Source of the DNA: Methanobacteriota archaeon
Lineage (GTDB): Archaea; Thermoplasmatota; Poseidoniia; Poseidoniales; Poseidoniaceae
Length of the DNA: 38,245 nt
Reading direction: 5' to 3'
Assembly: GCA_002718195.1 (NCBI GenBank)
Contig: PBDU01000001.1
Span: 63,262-101,506 of the forward strand
Notes under the pieces: model-generated
Told to the model about the DNA's origin: nothing
Database searches by the model: none
Seen by the model: the letters and a program-made list of their open reading frames with translations, nothing else
Part shown: positions 32,128-38,245 of the stretch, piece by piece
Numbering within the stretch: the first letter of the stretch is position 1
How the letters are laid out: every line of letters starts with the position of its first letter
Program-made: the position numbers and the translations under genes

Positions 32128-33453
32128 TCACAATCTACCTTGATGGTTATACTTCTTTTTGAATAACTCTTCAAAGACCTCATCAGATTGACTTAGAACT
32201 TCGATAGGGTCTACATTTGCTGGAATGCATGAGTTGATTTCTTTAGTGGCTCCCCCTCTTCCTTTGAAGACCTTTTTTGCGTTAATTAAACCGAGCATGT
32301 CAAGGTTTGAAATCAGTCCTGAAACATGTCTTTGGGTTACAGGCGCTTGGTTGTTGAATCTGCATGCTTGTTTGTATATATCATATACAGAACCAGTCTT
32401 GATGTTCTTCATTCCAAATCTTTCATTGAGTAAAATTGCTGAAAGGACAAGTTTTTGCTGAGCAGGCAAAGATTGGATCGTTGGAATGATTTGGTCTGCT
32501 TCAATTTGGTTATGTGCGGTTCTAACATGATGCTGTAGAATAAACTCAGAGTTGTCTCTTTCAGCCATTTCTGCTGAAACTCTGAGTAAGTCAAGAGCGC
32601 ATCTTGCATCTCCTTGTTCCTGGGCAGCGATAGCCGAGCATAATTCAATTACTCCTTCTTTGATAATTCCTTGCTTTAGACCTGCACTTGCTCTATTTTT
32701 CAAAATGTCTTGAAGTTGGCCAGCTGAATAAGGCTTGAATAAAACATCGAGTTGTCCTAGTCTTGACCTTACTCTTGGGTCTAGGTAATCTGTGAATTTC
32801 AGGTCGTTTGAAATCCCGATGACGCATGCTCTTGAATTTTTTAGGGTTGAGTTCATGTTTGTCAGGTTGTACAATATGTCATCTCCTGCTTTCTTGACAA
32901 GGTGGTCGATTTCGTCAAGCACGATGATGAAAACTCCGCCTTTGTTATCCATTCTTTTACTCAATTCGAACAGAACCCTGTCATTTGGCCATCCCGTAAA
33001 TGGAATTTCGATTTCATCTTGTTGTAGTAAACTATTGCCCATGTTTGCAAGTACTCTGTACTGAGTATCGATTTGTCTGCAATTTACTATTAGGGTGGAT
33101 ACGTTTTTACCAATCGATTGACCTTTTTCCTCTAACTGTGAGCACACAAAATTGGTAGTTGCGGTTTTTCCTTGTCCAGTCAAGCCATACAGGATCATGT
33201 TCGAAGGAATTTGTCCATGAAGAGCCTCTACAAGATTGTAGGATAAAGATTGGATTTCTTGATCTCTGTGAGGTAGAGATTCAGGGGTGTAGGAGTGGCG
33301 CAAGATTTCCTTGTTTAGGAATAGCGAATTCTTTGACTTGAACCCGTCAAAGATGTTTTCGCCCACTTTATTCACTCTCCCTATATATTTGTTGGATTTG
33401 CCGGATTCTAATCCAGCGTTGCCATAATTTAGGCGAGTCCGAGTACCCCTCAT
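32128..33453 (-). CDS. Orc1/Cdc6 replication initiator (AAA+ ATPase)
   Basis: Binds origin DNA and loads the MCM helicase. The protein has Walker A GLTGQGKT at 90-97, Walker B FIIVLDEIDH with D180/E181, sensor 1 in GISNDLKF, the arginine-rich box RVRSRLGQL, and a C-terminal winged helix that ends in the usual origin-recognition region (RHVSGLISNLDMLGLINAKK). The length of about 441 residues is normal. The ATG at 33453 is chosen; a GTG at 33465 is an alternative. The upstream gap is AT-rich with short palindromes, and archaeal origins often lie beside this gene. The next gene on the strand is a small membrane protein. Confidence 0.95.
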   Translation of the reverse strand: MRGTRTRLNYGNAGLESGKSNKYIGRVNKVGENIFDGFKSKNSLFLNKEILRHSYTPESLPHRDQEIQSLSYNLVEALHGQIPSNMILYGLTGQGKTATTNFVCSQLEEKGQSIGKNVSTLIVNCRQIDTQYRVLANMGNSLLQQDEIEIPFTGWPNDRVLFELSKRMDNKGGVFIIVLDEIDHLVKKAGDDILYNLTNMNSTLKNSRACVIGISNDLKFTDYLDPRVRSRLGQLDVLFKPYSAGQLQDILKNRASAGLKQGIIKEGVIELCSAIAAQEQGDARCALDLLRVSAEMAERDNSEFILQHHVRTAHNQIEADQIIPTIQSLPAQQKLVLSAILLNERFGMKNIKTGSVYDIYKQACRFNNQAPVTQRHVSGLISNLDMLGLINAKKVFKGRGGATKEINSCIPANVDPIEVLSQSDEVFEELFKKKYNHQGRL

Positions 33454-33568
33454 AAATATGTCCACAGAAAAAAATCAAACGAATATTATTACAAAGTAAT
33501 CGAGGATTTATTAGTGTATTTATAATACTCAAAAACCCTTTATTTACAGGTCAAAAAATAACACCTTT
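33454..33568. other. AT-rich gap upstream of orc1/cdc6, candidate origin or promoter
   Basis: No gene is present. It contains the palindromes ATTAC-AAA-GTAAT (33488-33500) and GTATT-TAT-AATAC (33516-33528), the latter doubling as a TATA-like element for orc1/cdc6. I found only a weak partial ORB-like match (TCCACAG followed by an A-run, 33461-33473). So origin function is possible but not shown. Confidence 0.35.
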
Positions 33569-34357
33569 TCAGTAAATGTTTTTTCGCCAGAAATCCTTGA
33601 ATTCCCAAGAATCCCCATCTTCGGAATGAATAACATTTTCAGGATGTTCAGGTAGAATTGAGGTCACAGTTTCCGGATAGGCAGAATCCATATCGACAAA
33701 GGTGTGGGTAATTGCAAATTTCACGTTGGGATGTTTTTCGGATATACTGGTAATGTGCGATGGTTTGTGATGCTCTTCGCTTGGAACCCATTCAGGCACG
33801 CCCATTTCGAGAATGAAAAGACAATCATCCTCGATGTTTTCATACAATGAATCACATGGACCCGAATCTCCTGAGTGAATCAAAATCCCTCCGTTTGGAG
33901 TTGTAAACTTGTATCCATGCGGATCCACAGCGTCATTGTGTTTTACTGGGAATCTAGTGTATTTCCACTCTGAGAAACTTCCTTGATTGTCATAACAGAA
34001 TTCAATTTTTTCAAACATGTCATCAAGTGAGCCGGGGTAAGCAATTCTACAAATATTTTCAAGCACTGGTCTTGCAGATTTATTGCAAATTATTTTCAAA
34101 TTTTTTAGCCCCTCCCTATCAGAAATATATTTTCTTTCAAGTAGGATAAATGGCAATCCAAAGATGTGATCTCCATGCATATGAGTGAAAATAATGGTCT
34201 CTAAATCAGCTGGAGATATCCCATATTTCCTCATGCTTGAAAGAGCAGTTGGAGGAGCATCGATGAGGTGTTTCCTATCTAGGATGGCAAGCGAGTGGTT
34301 CCTGCCGTGAGGCAGGAATGCATTCCCTGTACCGAGGAACATCACACCGTGGGCCAT
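33569..34357 (-). CDS. Metallo-beta-lactamase-fold hydrolase, tRNase Z-like
   Basis: A 262-residue MBL-fold protein with HMHGDH at 59-64 as the metal-binding motif. Further metal ligands are offered by the later conserved HSGDSG and ITHTF segments. The opening FLGTGNAFLPHGRNHS and the layout resemble RNase Z/ElaC and related MBL hydrolases, but I do not see the full exosite of tRNase Z. A 3' tRNA-processing or phosphodiesterase role is possible. The start is uncertain: ATG 34357 or 34363, or GTG 34378. It is divergent from the lipoprotein gene across 110 bases. Confidence 0.82.
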   Translation of the reverse strand: MAHGVMFLGTGNAFLPHGRNHSLAILDRKHLIDAPPTALSSMRKYGISPADLETIIFTHMHGDHIFGLPFILLERKYISDREGLKNLKIICNKSARPVLENICRIAYPGSLDDMFEKIEFCYDNQGSFSEWKYTRFPVKHNDAVDPHGYKFTTPNGGILIHSGDSGPCDSLYENIEDDCLFILEMGVPEWVPSEEHHKPSHITSISEKHPNVKFAITHTFVDMDSAYPETVTSILPEHPENVIHSEDGDSWEFKDFWRKNIY

Positions 34358-34427
34358 ATACATCCCAGTGGACAGCACATGATTTAATCAGCGGTGGAAA
34401 AAATCGGTGAATTTGGACGATTAATAG

Positions 34428-34434
34428 AATATAA
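34428..34434 (+). promoter_or_regulatory. TATA-like element of the lipoprotein gene
   Basis: AATATAA at 34428-34434, about 34-40 bases before ATG 34468, with a second AT-rich stretch (ATAATTATT, 34442-34450) nearer to the start. Either could direct transcription. Visual call only. Confidence 0.3.
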
Positions 34435-34467
34435 CGGCAACATAATTATTGCCTCACAGCGTATAGG

Positions 34468-36567
34468 ATGACTATGAAGAAGAGTTTTGTCGCTATTGGA
34501 TTTTGTTTCCTCATGTTCACCTTTTCGTTATCAGGTTGTCTCAGTGGAGAGGATGGGTCACAAGGTGAGCAAGGACCACCGGGTGTTGCTGGAATAGATG
34601 GTGAGGATGGCTCATCGCTTCACATAGTTTCAACTCCAGATGAACTTTCTAATTGTACCTCAGATATCGAAAACCAAATTTTCTTTGTAACAAATGAGTC
34701 AGCATTTTTTGTTTGTATCCTTCCTGACTGGCAAATAATTGACCTCAAAGGGCCTGCTGGAGAAAATGGTACGGATGGTTTGGATGGTCAGGATGGTGAG
34801 CCTGGAGATGATGGAGTTGATGGAATAGATGGGCAAACTGGACAAACAGGTCAATCAGCAACGGCAATAACACTTCCAGAACCGCATGGAGATAATTGCC
34901 CAAATGGTGGATTAAGACTAATTGTAGGGGTGGATCAAAACTCCGATGGGGCGCTTGCTGAGGAAGAGATTTCGCAGATAAGTTTCGTATGCAATGGCAT
35001 GAATGGTGATGGGAATGGCGAACTAGTTGAAACTCCAATAAGCATGCTAACTATTGTTCAGTCACCTGATGAAGACAGACAATGTACTGGCGGGGGGAGA
35101 GTAATCCTACAAGGTTTAGACAACGGAGACGGCTCAGGAATTGAGAGAAACGGTATCTTAGAAAGTGGAGAAATAGATTACCAAACAATTTTCTGCAGTG
35201 TCGCTATTGTCGAGCTAGAATTAGACACCATCGTAGGAAATCAATCCTCCTCACCTGGAGCTTATGGAACGTTGAATCTTGTTATCGATTCAGTGATATA
35301 TTTCTGTGGCTATACCGAGGACTATGGATTCGAATTATGGGCATATGATACAGTCAACGAAACTTCTTGGATGATATCTGACATAAACCCGGGAGTGAAT
35401 AGCAGTTATCCGGGTTATTACATGCAACTTGTTCATCAGGATGTAATCTACTTTGATGCACAAGATGCGGTTGTGGGTCGTGAATTATTTGCATATAGTT
35501 TGCTAAATCATAGCACTTGGTTAGTTGCTGATTTAGAGCCGGGAGCACCTGGAAGTGGTCCAGGCGAAGACATGGCAATTTCCTATGGTGATGCTATCTT
35601 CTTCACAGCAATTGTTACGCCATACTGGACAGAAATGTGGGGTTATAATCCAGTTAATGGTAGTCTTTGGCTGGTTGCCGATATTATGCCAGTAAGTTCT
35701 GCTAATCCGGGGTGGTTAATGCACCATATACATGATGGCGTGCTATATTTCACTGCAAGAGATCTTGGAAATGTTCATGATTTATGGGGCTACAACCAGT
35801 ATAATGGAACAGTTTGGAAAATAATTAACATTGGACCAAATCCTTGGACTCATCCTGGCCTTGAAATGAGTCACGTAGTTGGAGATTGCATTTACTTTGA
35901 TGCAGATGATACCGCTATGGGCAGAGAGTTGTGGGCCTACAACACATCAAACGGAACAACTTGGTTGGTCGCAGATATTAGCCAGAACGGAGCAAGCGAT
36001 CCGGGTAAACATCTTTCTCTGGTTGTTGATGATACAATCTATTTTGATACAAATTTGCAGGAGATATGGGCTCATACAACTACTAATCATTCTACTTGGA
36101 AAGTTGTGTCTCACAGCCTTTCAAGTGTTGGCGAGAATTTTACAGAATTTACAAACAACCAAGTCATCTTCTTTACTGCTGATGATGGAATTCATGGGAT
36201 TGAACTTTGGTCTTATGACCTAAAATCAGGTGATTTGTCGATGGTATCTGACATTGCCGATGGACAATCCAGCAGCTTGCCAGGTTATTACATGAGTGAA
36301 TTACATGGAAATATGCTGATTTTGGATGCTACTACACCAGAGCACGGAACAGAACTCTATTCTCTTGACACGCAATCAGGTATCTTTTACCTGCTAATGG
36401 ATATCAATTCAGACATTATTGAGAATACAACGCAAGGTGCATCAAGTGGTCCTGGTGTAAGATTTAGTTTCGTTATTGACGGCGAGATGTACTTTGACGC
36501 TTACGATCCTGACTACGGTAGAGAAATCTGGAAACTTTGGATTGAGCATGAAATTGTATACAATTGA
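34468..36567 (+). CDS. Surface lipoprotein with collagen-like segments and ELWAYD-type repeats
   Basis: The 699-residue protein has a lipobox signal (MKKSFVAIGFCFLMFTFSL then SGC), so it should be lipid-anchored outside the cell. Two G-X-Y collagen-like stretches follow (GEQGPPGVAGIDGEDG, and a longer one near residues 95-130). Two calcium-loop-like DUF7151-type units come next (DQNSDGALAEEEI and DNGDGSGIERNGI). From about residue 260 on, roughly eight repeats of the form ELWAYDTxNxTSWxVxDI suggest a beta-propeller with many sequons (NHS, NGS, NGT). The ATG at 34468 or 34474 is the start. Adhesion or sugar binding is plausible but unproven. Confidence 0.9.
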   Translation: MTMKKSFVAIGFCFLMFTFSLSGCLSGEDGSQGEQGPPGVAGIDGEDGSSLHIVSTPDELSNCTSDIENQIFFVTNESAFFVCILPDWQIIDLKGPAGENGTDGLDGQDGEPGDDGVDGIDGQTGQTGQSATAITLPEPHGDNCPNGGLRLIVGVDQNSDGALAEEEISQISFVCNGMNGDGNGELVETPISMLTIVQSPDEDRQCTGGGRVILQGLDNGDGSGIERNGILESGEIDYQTIFCSVAIVELELDTIVGNQSSSPGAYGTLNLVIDSVIYFCGYTEDYGFELWAYDTVNETSWMISDINPGVNSSYPGYYMQLVHQDVIYFDAQDAVVGRELFAYSLLNHSTWLVADLEPGAPGSGPGEDMAISYGDAIFFTAIVTPYWTEMWGYNPVNGSLWLVADIMPVSSANPGWLMHHIHDGVLYFTARDLGNVHDLWGYNQYNGTVWKIINIGPNPWTHPGLEMSHVVGDCIYFDADDTAMGRELWAYNTSNGTTWLVADISQNGASDPGKHLSLVVDDTIYFDTNLQEIWAHTTTNHSTWKVVSHSLSSVGENFTEFTNNQVIFFTADDGIHGIELWSYDLKSGDLSMVSDIADGQSSSLPGYYMSELHGNMLILDATTPEHGTELYSLDTQSGIFYLLMDINSDIIENTTQGASSGPGVRFSFVIDGEMYFDAYDPDYGREIWKLWIEHEIVYN

Positions 36568-36671
36568 GATGCTGAAATTTACACCCTGCATTTTTCGTAT
36601 GTTTGTGTGAAGAGAATGATGATAAACACCCCTCAAGTGGGCGGAGTGTCGCTGATGCGACAGGTGTTCAA

Positions 36672-37892
36672 ATGGCAGACTGGTCTTCCAAAAATCCCTA
36701 CATGTCAACAATTACAGAGAACTACATTCTGAATGGAGAAGGTTCTAGAAAAGAAACTAGGCACATAGCATTCGATTTAGGCGACTCAGGTTTAACCTAC
36801 AAAGTAGGAGACGCTCTTGGTATTATGGCACAAAATCCCCCTCACATCGTTGATGAATTGATTGAAGTTCAAGGCTGGGATGCAGATGAGATGGTAATCA
36901 CTCACAATGGAGAAAAGCGGCTATGGGATGCTTTGAAGTGTGATTTTGAAGTTCACATGGCAAACAAGAAATTCGTTGCTAGCTTGGCTGATAAAGTAGT
37001 ATCTGGTCAGTTGAGAATTAAATCTACTGTAATGAGAAGAGTAAGAAATGGGCAAGAAATTGATGAAGAATTACCTCAAGGTGAGGCAAAGGATGACCCA
37101 GTTTCAACTGTCGAGAAAATCAACTCCAGCAAAGAAGAGGTAGAGGACTACCTTTGGACAAGGGACTACATCGATATCATGAGGGAATTCGATGTGAAAT
37201 ACTCTGCTCAAGAATTCATGGAAATAGCGGACAGGCTAAAGCCTCGTTTGTATTCAATTTCCTCATCCTTGGATGCACATCCAGGCTTGGTTGAACTCAC
37301 AGTTGGTATTGTCAGATTCGAGTACAATAACAGACCTAGAGGCGGACTATGTACGCTTTACCTTGCAGATGAGATTGGTAACAAAGAAATTGGAGTCTTT
37401 ATGTCTCCAACAAAATCATTCGTTCTGCCAGAAGACAAGTCAATCGATATCATGATGGTCGGTCCAGGAACTGGTATTGCTCCATTCAGAGCATTCATGG
37501 AACAAAGAGTCTATGATGGCGCAACAGGAAGAAACTGGCTATTCTTTGGTGACCAATCTGAGAAGACAGAATATTACTACAAGGAAGCAATCGAGGATTG
37601 GGTCAAGAACGGAGATTTGTACAAATTTACAACTGCATGGTCCAGAGACCAAGCAGAGAAGATCTACGTCCAAGACAGACTAAGGGAAAATGGTCCAGAA
37701 GTTTGGGAATGGTTTGATAGTGGTGCATATTTCTACATCTGTGGTGACAAATCCAGAATGGCAAAGGATGTGCACACAGCGCTAATTGACATTGTTGAAG
37801 AGCACGGAAAGATGTCTAGAGATGATGCGGTTCATTACGTTGAGAAGAAGATGATGCGTGAAGAGAAGAGATACCTTCGTGACGTATATTGA
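36672..37892 (+). CDS. FAD/NADPH-dependent reductase of the cytochrome P450 reductase/CysJ family
   Basis: A 406-residue diflavin-type reductase fragment that lacks a flavodoxin (FMN) domain. The FAD-binding parts are RLYSISS (192-198) and GGLCTLYL (224-231). The NADPH-binding GPGTGIAPF (264-272), CGDKSRM near 357 and the closing RYLRDVY match CPR, CysJ and nitric oxide synthase reductases. It likely passes electrons from NADPH to a flavodoxin, ferredoxin or heme partner. ATG 36672 follows AGGTG. A partial copy of its 3' end lies 70 bases downstream. Partner unknown. Confidence 0.9.
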   Translation: MADWSSKNPYMSTITENYILNGEGSRKETRHIAFDLGDSGLTYKVGDALGIMAQNPPHIVDELIEVQGWDADEMVITHNGEKRLWDALKCDFEVHMANKKFVASLADKVVSGQLRIKSTVMRRVRNGQEIDEELPQGEAKDDPVSTVEKINSSKEEVEDYLWTRDYIDIMREFDVKYSAQEFMEIADRLKPRLYSISSSLDAHPGLVELTVGIVRFEYNNRPRGGLCTLYLADEIGNKEIGVFMSPTKSFVLPEDKSIDIMMVGPGTGIAPFRAFMEQRVYDGATGRNWLFFGDQSEKTEYYYKEAIEDWVKNGDLYKFTTAWSRDQAEKIYVQDRLRENGPEVWEWFDSGAYFYICGDKSRMAKDVHTALIDIVEEHGKMSRDDAVHYVEKKMMREEKRYLRDVY

Positions 37893-37925
37893 TTCTCTTC
37901 TGCTCTACAGATTTCATCTGTGCGA

Positions 37926-37973
37926 GCGTGAAGAACAGCGCTATCTCAGAGATGTATACTGATTTTCCTCTGC
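37926..37973 (+). pseudogene. Remnant second copy of the reductase 3' end
   Basis: In frame this reads ...REEQRYLRDVY and a stop at 37960-37962, against REEKRYLRDVY in the real gene (stop 37890-37892). Counted by eye, about 36 of 49 bases match between 37856 and 37973, including 11 bases past each stop. The similarity ends abruptly upstream at GCGTGAAG. Nearly all differences are synonymous; only Lys to Gln changes the protein. So this came from a homologous working gene and is a recombination or integration scar, not a decayed local duplicate. Confidence 0.7.
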
Positions 37974-37989
37974 ACACCAAATTCCAATA

Positions 37990-38009
37990 GACACACAGCA
38001 CGGTGTGTC
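37990..38009. repeat. Perfect inverted repeat between the scar and the methyltransferase
   Basis: GACACAC (37990-37996) and GTGTGTC (38003-38009) form a perfect 7-base inverted repeat with loop AGCACG. The following stretch is T-rich, so it could end the reductase transcript or be a protein-binding site. Confidence 0.5.
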
Positions 38010-38053
38010 CTAGACCTATTTCTAATTTATCGGAGATAATAAATCTAAAAATG

Positions 38054-38071
38054 CCAGGGTTTATATCCTGG
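38054..38071. promoter_or_regulatory. TATA box flanked by two CCWGG sites
   Basis: CCAGG (38054-38058) and CCTGG (38067-38071) form an inverted repeat around GTTTATAT. The TATA element TTTATAT (38060-38066) lies 24-30 bases before ATG 38090, the right place for a leaderless archaeal transcript. Both arms are CCWGG, the motif methylated by Dcm/EcoRII-type enzymes, so a self-regulating promoter is plausible. Confidence 0.45.
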
Positions 38072-38089
38072 GTCTTCCCATTAGACAAC

Positions 38090-38245
38090 ATGGGTCGTAG
38101 AAAGTCTCCAAGTCTATCCAGCGTTGATTTATTTGCTGGGTGTGGCGGGCTAACCAGAGGGTTGGAAAGCGCTGGTTTCGAAACAGTGGCTTTCAATGAG
38201 ATTAACAAAAACGCTGCAGAGTCGTTTAAATTAAACTTCCCAAAT
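38090..38245 (+). CDS. DNA (cytosine-5) methyltransferase, 5' part only
   Basis: The window ends after 52 codons. The visible start reads MGRRKSPSLSSVDLFAGCGG with motif I of C5-methyltransferases (DLFAGCGGLTRGLESAGF region) and the following VAFNEI, where the S-adenosylmethionine-binding acidic residue sits. It should transfer a methyl group to cytosine in a specific site, either as an orphan enzyme or as part of a restriction-modification system further right. The recognition domain lies outside the window, so specificity is unknown. Confidence 0.9.
   Translation, partial: MGRRKSPSLSSVDLFAGCGGLTRGLESAGFETVAFNEINKNAAESFKLNFPN

Noticed and set aside
37816..38208. A 130-codon minus-strand open frame over the scar and methyltransferase start
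   Set aside because: It runs antisense through the reductase end and the clear C5-methyltransferase motif I, and shows no protein features.

Overview
This window looks like a stretch of a streamlined, moderately AT-rich marine planktonic archaeon, most likely a Candidatus Poseidoniia / Marine Group II relative or a close euryarchaeal neighbour. The archaeal assignment rests on an Orc1/Cdc6 initiator, a PyrB/PyrI aspartate transcarbamoylase, an archaeal class I fructose-bisphosphate aldolase, archaeal CoA-biosynthesis domains (PPAT plus the DUF359 GTP-dependent dephospho-CoA kinase), TATA-like boxes about 25 bases before start codons, and pilin-like and N-glycosylation-sequon-rich surface proteins. 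The lineage itself is inferred from gene style, not from a marker search.

Layout. Positions 52-2076 carry a bacterial-architecture threonyl-tRNA synthetase. Positions 2183-10362 hold four large unrecognised envelope-type genes: a multi-TM/helical-repeat protein, a DUF4190-plus-pilin-like protein, a TM/coiled-coil protein and a signal-peptide surface protein. Pyrimidine and tRNA-modification genes follow (pyrB, pyrI, a TtuA/NcsA-type thiolase; 10512-12982), then a very AT-rich gap. Positions 13270-17039 form a same-strand module: a roadblock-like protein, a 1051-residue roadblock/coiled-coil protein and a small membrane protein. Positions 17036-21637 hold an Lrp/AsnC regulator and a tight DUF4350-DUF58-membrane operon. 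Metabolic genes follow: a class III aminotransferase, an enoyl-CoA hydratase-family protein, a SOUL heme-binding protein and an FBP aldolase. Positions 25973-29054 contain two divergent winged-helix genes around an AT-rich promoter with ordered repeats.

Between 29078 and 29358 lies what I regard as the most interesting item: an apparently untranslated, highly structured RNA of about 280 nt ending in T-runs. It does not match the RNase P, SRP, tRNA or rRNA motifs I know. Next are a PPAT-dephospho-CoA kinase fusion and an overlapping glycosyltransferase, then a membrane gene with Orc1/Cdc6, an MBL-fold nuclease-like gene and a collagen-like/ELWAYD-repeat lipoprotein.

The right end has an FAD/NADPH reductase whose last ten codons recur 70 bases downstream as a diverged but protein-conserving partial copy. 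This looks like a recombination or integration scar. Just beyond it begins a DNA cytosine methyltransferase, cut by the window end, whose TATA box is bracketed by two CCWGG sites. The right edge is therefore probably the start of an accessory region. Many convergent gene pairs abut or overlap, as expected of a compact genome. I saw no CRISPR array, tRNA, rRNA or insertion sequence.
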